Below, one piece after another: positions 19,549 to 30,722 of a stretch of 64,000 bases of DNA. This DNA is from Smittia aterrima (lineage: Eukaryota; Arthropoda; Insecta; Diptera; Chironomidae). The stretch covers positions 9,868,243 to 9,932,242 of the forward strand of contig CP093829.1 of the NCBI GenBank assembly GCA_033063855.1, in the 5' to 3' direction. The stretch's first letter is position 1, and every line of letters begins with the position of its first letter. The notes beneath the pieces were generated by a model. The model saw only the letters and a list, made by a program, of their open reading frames with translations, was not told where the DNA came from and ran no database searches. The translations under genes and the position numbers were made by a program.

Positions 19549-22500
19549 GTCATTGACTGTTGAGCTGATACTTGAATCTTGAGATTTTAAATGAATTTTT
19601 TCTGATTTTTCAATTTTCACTTTGTTTATTTGTTTATTCCGACGGCAGTCGCTTTAAATCGCTGATCGAGTTCTTTGTCAGCAAGAATTAAAAACTTTAA
19701 ACGGAAATTGGAAAGAATCGGCGTTATCCGGTTACAAGCGTCACACTTCAACCTGATGATCGCACAAATGGATTATTAAGGTTTTCCTCTTTCTTTCGTT
19801 GTTCACGCGACTTTTCCAACGACAGAAATATTAGCTGTCGGAGTCGCTCGCACTTGTTATGAAAAGTCGTTGTCACAATAATTAGTCGAAATTAATTCCT
19901 TTCTACTCGCGACAAGTTCATCGGAGAGCTTAGACTCGGAGTTGATTCCTTTCGGGCGCGTAACAAAACATCAACACGCGAGACGATCCCACAATTTTGA
20001 TTTCTTGCTCGATCGCCTTTTTTTACACAAAAATGTTTACAAATAATTCGAGCATGTTTACTAAATAATTAATTTTATTACTTTTAAAACTGTTTGTTGC
20101 TTTTGCTCACGAATCTCACTTGAACTCTTTTTTCCGCTTTAATCCGACGATACCACAAGACACAAAAAAAAATCTATCAACACGCTAATGATTAATGGGA
20201 ACTGCGAATATCTCTCAAGTTGTCGTTATCAAACGAGAGATTGCGAACTTTCCTTAATTAATTATTCTTTTCCTTTTTCGTTCTCGGGAGCGCCGTGTTT
20301 ACTATTTGTTGCCCGAACGATAACTGACTTCTGAGTGAAACACAAAAATATAAATATCGCATTAAAAATATATTTCCTCGCTCTCGTCGCTCAAGAGTTG
20401 AAGACGGGAGCGAATGATGTAGCTGCTTCGTCGATCGTAGACTTCTACACAGTCTGTGAGTGAATTGAACGAGGGTTGAACACAATGAGCTCACGGAAAT
20501 CGCCAGCAACTGGAGAAGTTTAAGTTTTTCCATGTGTTCACCTTCGCACACAAATGCAAAATGTTTTCATTCGCTGATTTAATTAATTAAGCGACTGCAA
20601 TATGCACAAGAGAGCGACGCGAAGAGAGAGAAACATGGAGAATGTCAACGTCACATTTCGCGTCGTGACGATAAATATTTATGATAAACGATAGAAGGCG
20701 GATTTGTTCGCTCGCCATTTTGGATGATTTTCCGTGGAACTCAAAGCTCTTGAGCAACCAAGGCGATTCGTGTGACATTGCATTGTTAAATCGCGGAAGA
20801 ATTTAAAGAATGTTTTCGCGAAATTCCTCAAAATATTTTCTCCTCAACTCGATAAATATTTTGACAAGCGTTTGACGAAATATTTTGAAAATAATTTCCA
20901 ATTAATGTCAGGCAATTAACGCTTTTCTGGGTGGCAGCTCTTTTCCAGCTGATGCATGTTGAGCGGAATAAAAAGAATTCCTGCAACGATCAGCACATGA
21001 TTCCGTGAAATAATTTGCATTTTGTGCTGACGACGACGCGAATATTGCAAAAAATGCGTTTCGATTTTCAGCTTCTTGCCTTTGAAGTCGTGAAAATCGA
21101 CAAAGATCACGTACGAGCGATGCGGTTTCAACAGAATTCTTCTGAAAAATCTATTGCATCGGAGTTCCGTTTCAATCTTCAAACTGACTTCAAGGTGCAG
21201 TGAAAGACTTTACATCTCTCGTTTCATTAAAAGAAATTGAAATCTCAGAGTTCTTCGGTTAAATGGTCAATTGGAAATTTCTTTTGAAGAAGTTTTCTGC
21301 ACATTCGAAGAGGCGGAGCTTAATGAACTCGACGCAAAATCAGAGGAAAACTCGGAAATTAAATGATGGAAATTCAGCAAAATAAAAGAGCAATGATCTT
21401 GAGGAGTTTACAAATTACGTAAAATTAATTTTTGTTTTTGATTTTTTTTTTCCTACTAAAAAATTTTAAAAGTTTTTAGTTTTAAAAAAAATCTTTTTGT
21501 CACAAAATTTATGAATTTTGCTGAAATCTCTCCAACAACACTCAACCCCTGCTTTAAATGTTCAATGAGCTAAGCTCCGCCCCTAAAAAGATTTTCATCA
21601 ACATTTCCTCAGTGAAACTAAACGACGAAAGAAAAAGAGAGCTCTTGACTCGAGCGAGTAATTGATACACATGTAAACAGGTTTCGAATATATTTTCCGG
21701 CTAATTAGACACGTGCAGCGCGTTGTTCCCTTTGGATAATAATAATTATGATACTTCGATTACACCTTCGAGGGGAAATTGCTTTCTCATTCGTTTCTGT
21801 TTCAGAATTTTATTCTCGATTTGTGAGTTGATTGCGAGCGATGCTTTGACCTTTACTCACTTTATTTTGCGATAAGAGACTTCGCGATCGCTCGCAGTAA
21901 ATCGGGGAATATTTTTTAAACAGACTAATGAATGATTACAAACATTTAAACGGGAGATGATTTGAAAATAATTGAATATTTATTAAACAAATTTAAATTG
22001 GAATCACAAATGTCATGGAACGAACTTCGTTCGGAAATCAAACCAAACTAATTGGCACAAGCCTTTTGTGCAAGAAGAGCTTCTCGCTGCATCAGCGATT
22101 TTATTCCGAAACTCATAACAAGGTCATTACAGTCGAATTAATCGTCGCTTTCAACACTTTGTTTTGTCAATCTCAAAGTTCTTTAAAGCGAAATGCATTT
22201 GAACCTTGATTGTGATTGTTTTCACTCATCGATTGTTTATTCAACGAGTGTCAAATTTCTGCGACGCGTTTTTGAGATCGCAGAATGTGGAACTTTTTTT
22301 CTTTCTCGTCGATGGTCAAGCCCTTGGAGCAATTATTGGATCAAATTCAATTCCAGTAGCAAAATATTTGAAGTCATAATATCAACAAGATTGAGATCCT
22401 TGTTGCTATGAGTTTTCATTTGGTTTCAAGCTCTAGAGACTTAGAAGATTTATCGGAAGATAAAATCGTTTCATAATTCCCTGGAAGTTTCAATATTTTC

Positions 22501-24424
22501 TGAACATCTTGAACGAGAAGGGTTGTTAAAAGCATAAGCGCGTTATGATTCTAATGAATGGCTTTTAAAAATCTCTCGCCTCCAATTTTATGATTTCATG
22601 GATGATTAAAACGTTAATTTGTTGTTTAAAAATAAACAAGTGGATCATAATTCTTTTTAACGACTTCACACATCACACAGCAGCGACTCGACCATTTCTT
22701 TTAAATATTTACGTCGTTCAACGATAAAATCTTTTTAGTTTACAAAGTCATAAACGATTGGAATTGCAACTCAACTTCCTTGAATTTGCGGAATGTGCGA
22801 AACTCCAAAGCAACCTCCACTGCACTCGACTTGTGCGTTCTGAATGTTTACGATCGCGAAAACGAAAAGTCTTTCGTCGAAAAGTTTCTTAACAGCAGCG
22901 CTCGATAATTTCTCGCCTTGCCCCCGACAAATAAACCCATTACGAGTGAAACAAGTGAAAATTTATGTTATGTCAAACGAAATTTATTGAAATTTAATAG
23001 AATTCTTTATGAGAGCGCGGTGAGGAATATTTTGGAAATAAACTCAATCGACTCCAGTCATAAATCACGGAGAAATTTTTCCATCGCGAGTGTCATAGGC
23101 TTGAGCAATCATCATCTGGTCGTGATCCCCAAAGGTTCGCAATCCAAATCAAAAATAAACTTCTCCCAACTTAGACTTTTAATGTGATCGTAAAGATTGT
23201 TGCAACAAAATAGAAATACGAGCAATAAAACACGAGTTTAATGGTTTCACTTCCCTCGTGAAAGTGAATGAGATCGGAGGAGTCTCCGTTGTCATTCCGC
23301 AGGTGGTTCACTCGAAACGCAATAAAACGAAAGTGAATTTATGTGAAAATATCATTCGCGCCACTTAACGAAACTTAGTTTCCATTAAGTCACTTGCGAT
23401 TCGTAGAATTACAATTCCGAGAAAGGAAAGAGTGAGAGAGACTTTTCTGAATGAAACTTAAATTCTCCAGTGACTAATTTCGAATATTAAATGAGAATTC
23501 TTCACGAGCTGAGCGAGTTGTCTCAATTTTTCATCTTCAGCATTACTTGTAATTTATTTTCGGAAGAAACGATCCGCAGATAAGTTTAAATCAAGAGAAG
23601 TTCTCGTCGAATGTCATTTGAGGCTTCAGCTGTTACGAATAATTTTCCGAAGCAACGCTCACATCAAGTGACATCGAACGCACGTATCAAAATGTGTTCT
23701 CGTCGAGGGGAACATTCAAAGATATTTGTCGTCGCTTTAAATCAAATAAAAATGCATTCTCGTATCACGAAATAAATCGAGAAGAGTAATCTTTCTCGTC
23801 TCCATTGACCCAATCAACGTTTTTCAACACCGTCTTATCAACTTGTTTTAAAATGCCACGCAAAGTCTCAAAATAAACACGAATTGTAATTAAAACTTGT
23901 GCGAGTTGGTCAAGCGGGCGTTGGCAGTAAAAAAAGTGATAAAATTAGAATTGTTTTGTAAACAAGAGCTTACTTTCAATGTTAATTTGCTTTTGATGGG
24001 AAAACGATTTGCGAAAGGAAAAAAAATCTTTAGACCACTCGACAATGATTTAGAGGCTGACGAAAAGCTTCAGAACATTTTTTTAATTGTTTATAAATAA
24101 GTCTTAGCATGTTTGGTAAACACTTTCTTTATTGTGGCAATATTGAAGGAAAGTGACAAGATTTGAGAGACCAACAAAATTTTCTGAAGAATTCTCTTTG
24201 AGATTGCAATTTTGCTTGATTCACAAAATATTTTATTTCAATTCATTTGTTGACTATAAACATCGAGAAACATGAGATATTTTGACGCTTGCTCCCGACG
24301 GCGATGTTGTTCTCGATTTTCTCCAAAACGAAAATCTGTTTTGATACATCGAATGTCAACAGTGAAGCTTGCGCCTTTTATTATAAAAATAAATGGAAAT
24401 GCTTGAAAACATTGCGAGCGATTC
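19549..24424. other. Large gene-poor region upstream of FoxL2
   Basis: Almost 5 kb without a recognisable coding exon. The short open frames (for example 20258-20551, 21015-21203, 22015-22209, 22918-23187) have no domain, no splice partners and atypical composition. It probably contains the FoxL2 promoter, 5' UTR exons and cis-regulatory DNA. An imperfect foldback lies at 21312-21581. Confidence 0.55.
21312..21581. repeat. Degenerate inverted-repeat (foldback) element
   Basis: ggcggagctta (21312-21322) is the exact reverse complement of taagctccgcc (21571-21581). Inside it, attcagcaaaat (21372-21383) matches attttgctgaaa (21515-21526) in inverse at 11 of 12 positions. Spacing on the two sides is similar (49 and 44 bp), which suggests an old roughly 270-bp foldback or MITE-like sequence. 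No target-site duplication was verified. Confidence 0.45.
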
Positions 24425-24530
24425 AATCGATGTTGAGAAAACATTAAACTTCAAACCTAATCGTGCGTGGTTTCTTAATAAAATTTTCTGAGAGGATCTC
24501 TGAGCTTTCAAATAAGAAGACAGAAAATTA
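24425..24530 (-). pseudogene. Relic of an ionotropic receptor 3' end
   Basis: This stretch aligns with 28330-28430, which covers the last codons and 3' flank of the intact ionotropic receptor gene. Shared blocks include atcgatgttga, gcgtggtttct/acgtggtttct and aaattttctgagag. Only about 100 bp remain, with gaps. It sits downstream of F-box gene A, in the reverse of the order at 28 kb, so it is best read as a leftover of an earlier tandem duplication. Confidence 0.6.
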
Positions 24531-24586
24531 TTTCATCACACAACATTTTTCATATTTTATTATATTTTATTCGTTACGTACAGCTC

Positions 24587-25999
24587 TTAGTCTACTGGAA
24601 AAAACCAACTCTCGACAACACATTTATTATTCTCGTTAGTCAACAATACCTTGAGATCCTTTTTCTGGACACCATCCACTAAATTACCAACTCTAATTTC
24701 TTCATATTTTCTATTCAACTCTAATAAAGCTGGAAAGGATTTATTGCCAATTATGGCGAGGTGAAGGTTTTTTACGTTTGGCATTGACTTCATGAAAAAT
24801 TTAAGAGTGTCCGCGGATTCTCTTTGTCTACACCTGAGATGAGTGATCGAGTTTGATATTACATTTGGAATATTTGGAAAGTCGTCCTTTAACAGAGTTC
24901 TGATGTTCCCGAGGTTCAGAATCTTAAGTTTCGGCAATCTCATGATCAAGGCGAAATTTTCATTGTCGTTGTCAAGATCAATCGTCAGCTCTTCGAGATG
25001 ATCCTTTTGTGATTTAATGAAATCCCATAAATTTGTGTTGTGCAGTTCCCTAGATCGGTCATCAATTATAGTTAAACTTTTAAGCTTGAACTGAAATCGT
25101 TTCCAAGTTTCATCATCAAACAAATCACTTTGTCTTATCTTAAGCGACAGACTTGTTAGGCTGTTGAAGTTTTCGAGCATTTTTGTTAAAACACTGTCTA
25201 TGGTAGTGAAACCAAAAGCATCTTTAAAAGCAAATCTTTCGATTGCAATAGAATTTACCAAAAATTCTGCATAAATTTCGCCCATCACGCAAAATGTATA
25301 AAAATCCATTCTCACATGTTTTAACTTTGGAAACTTTAAAACTTTGTAGGATTTTAGGTTTGAAAATGATCCATCCTCAAATGCAAATGCGTCTCCATTG
25401 AATCTATTTCTGACAGTAAAGCTTTCAACTGAAGACTCGATTGACGAGAGAAATTTATATAAATCCAATTTTGTTCTAAATTTCGTGGCGGTTATTAAAA
25501 CACTTTTCCAGTCGCGAGCTTTACTAATAAAGAAATCAAGCTCCGAATTAGAAACGCAACGGAATTCAGTGGTCGAAAAGTAGTGATCGTAGGCTCCTAG
25601 CATGTCGATGTCTGCTCTGATTTCAATGTTTTGATACATTCTTGAACTGTTTTTCAGCAAATCGTAATCTTCCTTTTGTAGCTCACGTTTTCCATTAAAA
25701 ACAACTTTTATGTTTTCCATGAGAACTTTTGATGATGCGATGAAGTTATACCAAAGTGGACTGACTTTGGAAATTATTATCAAGCCCTTTCCAAAGAGCT
25801 TTAAATGATTAAGGATCATCTCAGGAATGTCAAGAAAGCGGGAGAAGTAAACCAAAGGATCCACGTTTTTCGTAGCCATTTTAGATAATTTAATGATTTT
25901 CGCGTTAGGTTCTTCATTGGAAAATTCTGTGTTTGTTTCCTGCGATCGCTTTGGCATCATTGGCATCATTTCTGAGCTTTTTTCCATTTCAGTTTTCAT
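24587..25999 (-). CDS. F-box/LRR-like protein, paralogue A
   Basis: Single coding exon, 470 aa. The F-box-like segment is at about 47-98 (NVDPLVYFSRFLDIPEMILN, then LIIISKVSPLWYNFIAS), with irregular LRRs to the end (SLSLKIRQ, LKSLTIID, LEELTIDL, LPKLKILNLG, SITHLRCRQ, MPNVKNLHLA). Predicted role: SCF ubiquitin ligase adaptor; substrate unknown. The coding exon begins exactly at the acceptor (ag followed by ATG at 25999). The 5' UTR intron is 26000-26055, and the leader exon (acgttcgataag before 26056) is shared with both paralogues. It is the most diverged of the three copies: insertions near residue 130 and a longer C-terminus. No stop or frameshift disturbs it. Confidence 0.8.
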   Translation of the reverse strand: MKTEMEKSSEMMPMMPKRSQETNTEFSNEEPNAKIIKLSKMATKNVDPLVYFSRFLDIPEMILNHLKLFGKGLIIISKVSPLWYNFIASSKVLMENIKVVFNGKRELQKEDYDLLKNSSRMYQNIEIRADIDMLGAYDHYFSTTEFRCVSNSELDFFISKARDWKSVLITATKFRTKLDLYKFLSSIESSVESFTVRNRFNGDAFAFEDGSFSNLKSYKVLKFPKLKHVRMDFYTFCVMGEIYAEFLVNSIAIERFAFKDAFGFTTIDSVLTKMLENFNSLTSLSLKIRQSDLFDDETWKRFQFKLKSLTIIDDRSRELHNTNLWDFIKSQKDHLEELTIDLDNDNENFALIMRLPKLKILNLGNIRTLLKDDFPNIPNVISNSITHLRCRQRESADTLKFFMKSMPNVKNLHLAIIGNKSFPALLELNRKYEEIRVGNLVDGVQKKDLKVLLTNENNKCVVESWFFPVD

Positions 26000-26345
26000 C
26001 TAAAATTGAAATATGTAAAGAAAATGTTTTTAGAATCTTAAAGAGAGCGTCTTACCTTATCGAACGTTGAAAAAGAAATGAGTCGAAATGTTTTGTTTTT
26101 ACCTGAATTCTAATAAGCTTTTATTATTTTTAAGGATTTTTTCGTAGAAAAGAAGTTATGGTCACTTTGTCCGTCCGTCTGTCTTTCCGTGTGCAAAAAG
26201 TTTTTTGTTTTGAAATAACCAGTCAAGCCACTGTGTTACGAAATAATCGGTTAAGCCACAAGTTTATAGAAAATCGAAAAAATCCTTCTAGCAGGTCGCT
26301 TGTGTCCGGTCTTCTTAATTTTTCATTTATGAGTTTTCACCAGAA

Positions 26346-26442
26346 AACGAAACACAAAATGCATTTATTAATTTATTAAATTTAAAGGCAAAAGAAAAAC
26401 GAATCAATCGAAGTTTCATCTCAAATTTATTTATTTTAAAAA
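26346..26442. repeat. Dispersed flank repeat R, copy 1
   Basis: About 97 bp (aaatgcatttatt, aaatttaaaggcaaaag, aacgaatcaatcgaagtttc, atctcaaatttatttatt). It is the 3' flank of F-box gene B and recurs at 28230-28325. Its F-box-proximal end also follows F-box gene C at 14543-14572 in inverse orientation, so it is the ancestral 3' UTR/flank of this family. Confidence 0.75.
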
Positions 26443-26473
26443 ATCAGTAAAAACACAATTTCCTTGATATTTT

Positions 26474-27823
26474 TTAATCGTCCTGGTTAATCAAGAATAT
26501 CTCAAGATCCTTCTTTTCATACAAAAAGCGAACTGCTTTAAGTTCTTCATAATTTCTTTTCATTTCTAATAAAGTTTGCAAGGTTTTCTTCGACATATTG
26601 GAACTTGAGTGGAGGTGAACGCTTTTTACGTTTGGCATTGACTTCATCAAAAATATAAAAAGATCTGGTTTCATGAAATTTCTACACTCGAGATGAGTGA
26701 TCGATGTTGAGATAACGTTTGGAACATCGTCCTCGGACAGAGCTACTGAAGTCCCGAGGTGCAGAGTCTTAAGCTTCGGCAGTCTCATGATATTGTTGAA
26801 TATTTCCAAGTCTTTGTAAAGATATTTAATCGTCAGCTCTTCGAGATGATCCTTTTGTGAGTTAATGAAATCCAATAAATTTGTGCTGTGTAGCTCCTCA
26901 TATTGTACAACATCTATAACTAAACTTTTAAGCTTGAAATGAAATCGTTTCCAAGTTTGATCTTCAAACATCTCGTTTGTTACAATCGACAGACTTGTTA
27001 GTTTGTCGAAGTTTTCGAGCATTTTTGTTAAAGTTTTTGTGCATTTTGCACTGCCTAAGCCAACAAAACTATAAAAATGATTAAAATCAAATCTTTCGAT
27101 TGCAACAGAATTTACCAAGAATTCGGCATAATCTACGCCGATCACGTCAAATTTAATAAAATCTAATTTCAGATGTTTCAACTTTGGAAATTTCAAATCT
27201 TTGACAGATTTAATGTTTGAAGATGATCCGTCATCAAATGGAAATGCTTGTCTTGCATTGAGACCGAATCTATTTCTGACAGAAAAGCTTTCAACTGATG
27301 ACTCGATTGACGAGAGAAAGTTGTACAAATCCAATTTTCTTTTAAAAACTGTGTCGGTTAATGAAACGTTTTTCCAGTCGTGAGTTTTACTAAGAAAGAT
27401 ATCAAGCTCCAAATCGGAAATGAAATCGATTTCAGTGATCATGTAGGCACGTTTCTGTCCTCGTTGGACTTCAATGTTCTGATATTTTCTCGAACTATTT
27501 TTCAGCAAATCGTAATCTTCCTTTTGTAGCTCACGTGTTTCACTGAAAACAACTTTTATGTTTTCCATGAGAACTTTCGACGATGCGATGACGTTATACC
27601 AAAGTGGATTTACTTCGGAAAACTTTATCAAGTCCTTGCCAAAGAGCCTCAAATGATTAAGGATCATCTCAGGAATGTCAAGAAAGCGGGAGAAGTGAAC
27701 CAAAGGATCCAAGTTTTTCGCAGCCATTTTGATAATATTCGAGTTAGGTTCTTCTTTCGAAACTTCTAAGTTTGTTTTCTGTGATTGCTTGTTAATTGGC
27801 ATCGTTGCTGAGCTTCCTTCCAT
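26474..27823 (-). CDS. F-box/LRR-like protein, paralogue B
   Basis: Single coding exon, 449 aa, with a 5' UTR intron at 27836-27892 and the shared leader exon upstream of 27893. The F-box-like motif spans about 37-88 (NLDPLVHFSRFLDIPEMILN, then LIKFSEVNPLWYNVIAS). LRR-like segments follow (LKFPKLKHLKLD, LTSLSIVTNE, LEELTIKYL, LPKLKTLHLG, SITHLECRN, MPNVKSVHLHS). The C-terminus (LLEMKRNYEELKAVRFLYEK) is nearly identical to gene C at 14.4 kb, so B and C are the most recent pair. Likely an SCF adaptor with unknown target. The upstream sequence near 27946-27969 (gaattctaataagctttta) matches that of gene A near 26103-26124 and may include the core promoter. Confidence 0.8.
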   Translation of the reverse strand: MEGSSATMPINKQSQKTNLEVSKEEPNSNIIKMAAKNLDPLVHFSRFLDIPEMILNHLRLFGKDLIKFSEVNPLWYNVIASSKVLMENIKVVFSETRELQKEDYDLLKNSSRKYQNIEVQRGQKRAYMITEIDFISDLELDIFLSKTHDWKNVSLTDTVFKRKLDLYNFLSSIESSVESFSVRNRFGLNARQAFPFDDGSSSNIKSVKDLKFPKLKHLKLDFIKFDVIGVDYAEFLVNSVAIERFDFNHFYSFVGLGSAKCTKTLTKMLENFDKLTSLSIVTNEMFEDQTWKRFHFKLKSLVIDVVQYEELHSTNLLDFINSQKDHLEELTIKYLYKDLEIFNNIMRLPKLKTLHLGTSVALSEDDVPNVISTSITHLECRNFMKPDLFIFLMKSMPNVKSVHLHSSSNMSKKTLQTLLEMKRNYEELKAVRFLYEKKDLEIFLINQDD

Positions 27824-28118
27824 TTCAGTTTATGTCTAAAAATGAAAGAAACAAAAAAAAATTGGGAATTTTTAAGAGACACGCGGTCTTACCTTATCGA
27901 ATGTAGAAAAAGAAATGAGTCGAAATGTCGAAATATTTTGTTTTTACCCGAATTCTAATAAGCTTTTAATATAATAATAATAAGAATTGTCTTGATCCGA
28001 AAGTTTGTTTGTTTGTTTTATTTCTGTAGTTTTTTAAACCCAAAGTCGTTCCGTCCTTCCTTCTGTCTGTCCCGTTCGACTTTAGCGCGAAAAATTGAAC
28101 TGTGCTCATGCACCCAAA

Positions 28119-28163
28119 ACTTCGGGAAAACTTCGGGAAATCTCGGGAAACTTCGGGAAAACT
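28119..28163. repeat. Short tandem repeat, about 11 bp x 4
   Basis: Four units of the type acttcgggaaa, the third diverged (tctcgggaaa), in the upstream flank of F-box gene B. Confidence 0.8.
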
Positions 28164-28229
28164 TGAAGCGGTTCATTTCGACTGGCGACATAGCCGCACG
28201 GGAAAACTAGTATTTATGGTTTGTCACTA

Positions 28230-28325
28230 GAAAACGAAAGTCAAAATGCATTTATTTATTTATTGAATTTAAAGGCAAAAGAAAAACGAATCAGTCGAAG
28301 TTTCATCTCAAATTTATTTATTATA
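28230..28325. repeat. Dispersed flank repeat R, copy 2 (orphan F-box 3' flank)
   Basis: It matches 26346-26442 over almost its whole length (atgcattta, ttgaatttaaaggcaaaag, gtcgaagtttcatctcaaatttattta). Here no F-box gene follows; the ionotropic receptor does. It is therefore likely the scar of a lost fourth F-box copy. Confidence 0.65.
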
Positions 28326-28370
28326 AAAACTTCATCGATGTTGAAAAAATATTAACTTCAAACGTGGTTT

Positions 28371-30160
28371 CTAATCAAATTTTCTGAGAGATCTTTGAGT
28401 TCTCCAGTTTCTCAATGATTCGAATAAGAAAACGACAGTCGACAGCAGCCAACCCAGCACAGCCAACTCAAAAGCTCCTTGAAGATCTTTCAGTGTCATC
28501 ATCTTTGGTCCCGATTTGTCTTCTCGATTCTGTAATTTATGATCTTGCAACTTGAACCAATAAGAAATCAACCCTGAAGACTTCAAGAGTCCCAACTTTT
28601 CGTTGAAGATATCGACGAGAAAAGAATTCTTCTGGAAATGAAAGGCGACCGGGAACGTTGCAACATATTTCGGAATAAACTTAAAATTGTGTTTGTTCGT
28701 TTGATACTCGACTTCGTAAGTGCTCAAGACTCCACCTTTGAAAGATCTGTCAAAGGTTTTTTGAGAAAATTTGATAATGTCGACAGAGTTCGGCAAAACA
28801 ATTCTGCGACTGTGGAAAAAATGTTTTTGATAAAAATCTTGAAAAGAAAAGTTCGAACTCACTTCTTTGGATATTTGATAACGTCATCGAGCAAAATGTC
28901 CAAGTTCGAAAGCAAATACAAATTGAAGTTCTTCTCTTCCATCTCCTCAAGACTCCGAACCATCATCTTTGTGTCTCCAGATTGAAGAAATCGAAACATT
29001 TTCGATTGATGAACTGTCCTCATCACAAGACAAAACATCATGAAGCTCATGATTAGAATCCTCGCAGAAGTTCTCTCAGGAAGTTTTTTAATTGAAAGTC
29101 CAACTTTAATCTGCAACAGATTGAGATACGGGAAACCTGTTTTGATCTTGAAAAGCTTCAAGAACAATAAGAATAAACATCCAGCGATGACAACGCAAGC
29201 AAATGAAATCCAAACATTTGTCTTGAACGGTCGATAGAGATTCTCGAAGGAAGTGAATTGTTCTCCTGGAGGAATCACAACGATAACAATTCGACGTGAA
29301 TAGGAATCGCTCACGTCCAAGAACTTTACACGAAGCGAATGAATCATGAACGCCATGATGAAATCAGCTTCTCCATGAACTAAGCTGCCAATAATTCCAT
29401 TCGCTGTTCCGTTCTCAAAAAGATCTCCCCAGATATTCGGATCAGAGCTGTAGTTGATTTTCGCTTCAAAATTTAAAACTCTTTCGAGAGTTTTCAATAT
29501 TTTTATCTCACTTCCGGTGTAAGCTATTGATCCGTCCTCCGTTATCACTTGCTCGATTTGTCCTGTTATGTAATGCATTGACAATCTCAGTGGACATTTG
29601 TGAAAGTCATTAAACTTGTCGGGGAAAAAGTTTTCTGATTCCCATTTGTTGTCAATGAATTTATTGATGGAAATCGAAGTCATTTCGTTGCAGGTGTGAG
29701 ATTGAAATGGGAAAAATGTTGACAGCTCAATTGAATCGTCTTCGTTCTTCGACAGAATGTCAACATTGAAGAACTTATGATTCCACATCGTCTCGAAGAG
29801 AAAGCTCACATTGAAGAGTTGTTTAGTTAGAACGATTGCGTAAAATCCTCGAGTGTCAAAGTTTTTTGGTTTGAAAGATTTCACGAAATCTTTGTCACTC
29901 TCAAAGATGAAAACTCCAATTTTCGATGATTTTTGAGCTCGGCCACTGAATGAAAGCGAAACACTTAAGCTCGAGTTTATCGACATTTTGTTAAGGAAAA
30001 AGTTTAAATCGAAGTTTGTTGAGTTATGACAAACATTGACTTCCGAGTATTGACGATCGTGATTGAAGCTCGTAATCAATAATTTTGTTGCAGTTTCAAA
30101 TTCCTTCGAATGAATTGTCGAAACGAAGCAGAACAAAATTAAAAGGAAAACTTTAGTCAT
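28371..30160 (-). CDS. Divergent ionotropic receptor (IR chemoreceptor)
   Basis: Two exons, 30160-28863 and 28809-28371, separated by a 53-nt intron; 578 aa. A signal peptide (MTKVFLLILFCFVSTIHS) precedes a divergent N-terminal region. The ligand-binding lobe S1 comes at about 215-305 (GSEIKILKTLERVLNFEAKI, MIHSLRVKFLDVSDSYSRR), then TM1 (VWISFACVVIAGCLFLLFL), a pore region and TM2 (ARILIMSFMMFCLVMRTVHQ), lobe S2, and TM3 near the C-terminus (LAVLGWLLSTVVFLFESL). This order is the ionotropic glutamate receptor fold. The low conservation and short extracellular N-terminus mark the insect divergent IR class, expressed in gustatory or olfactory neurons as ligand-gated channels with coreceptors. 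The ligand is unknown. The reading frame is intact. Confidence 0.85.
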
Positions 30161-30722
30161 GTTGAATTTTCTGACTTTCCTGTTAGCTAGACAAAATAAA
30201 ACTGAAGACGAATAAATTGATTTGATTGCAAGTATCGAACATCACTTTGTATCATCATCAATGGTAATGACGATTTAATGACGAGCAAAACATTGATTGT
30301 AAGGATCCATCACATCATGAGCTGTAATCACGATTTAATTATATTCTTTATTGGAGTGAAGTTGTTACTTTGCTACAAAATTCCTTGTTTTCAATTTTTC
30401 AAGTTTGGAACTTAATAACATTCTTTCTGGCTAACGAAGAATATCAGTTTTGATGGTTGGCCCATTCGTTACTCGTTTGACATAAAGACAACGCCTTATC
30501 TCTGTGAATTTATTCGAAAACACAAAACCATTTTTAAGTATCTATGTCGTAATAAGCAGCTCCATTTAATTGGCTATCGAATGGGATGCAACATTCATCG
30601 CTCAGCCCACGACAAACAGTTTACCCTCTTTCTAGGTAAGAAAGGATTTCTCTATAATTAAAAAGTGAAAAGTAATTTTCCTAACCGAGACGACTTTTAT
30701 AGTTACTTCAACCTGCGAAAAG
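30161..30722. promoter_or_regulatory. Divergent promoter region, IR and OR1
   Basis: 562 bp between the IR start (-) and the OR1 start (+). No exon was recognised. A short piece before OR1 (gcaacattcatcgctcagcc) resembles the leader in front of OR2 and OR3. Confidence 0.5.

Noticed and set aside
20258..20551. Minus-strand frame with a hydrophobic start resembling a signal peptide
   Set aside because: No cysteine pattern, domain or splice partner; Ser/Leu-rich translation of AT-rich DNA. It could be part of a FoxL2 5' UTR but nothing shows it.
26158..26192. gtccgtccgtctgtc tract, with a similar one near 28049-28075, as a transposon end
   Set aside because: Low-complexity runs of this type are common. 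No terminal repeats or transposase are visible, and the tracts are explained by duplication of the F-box upstream flank.
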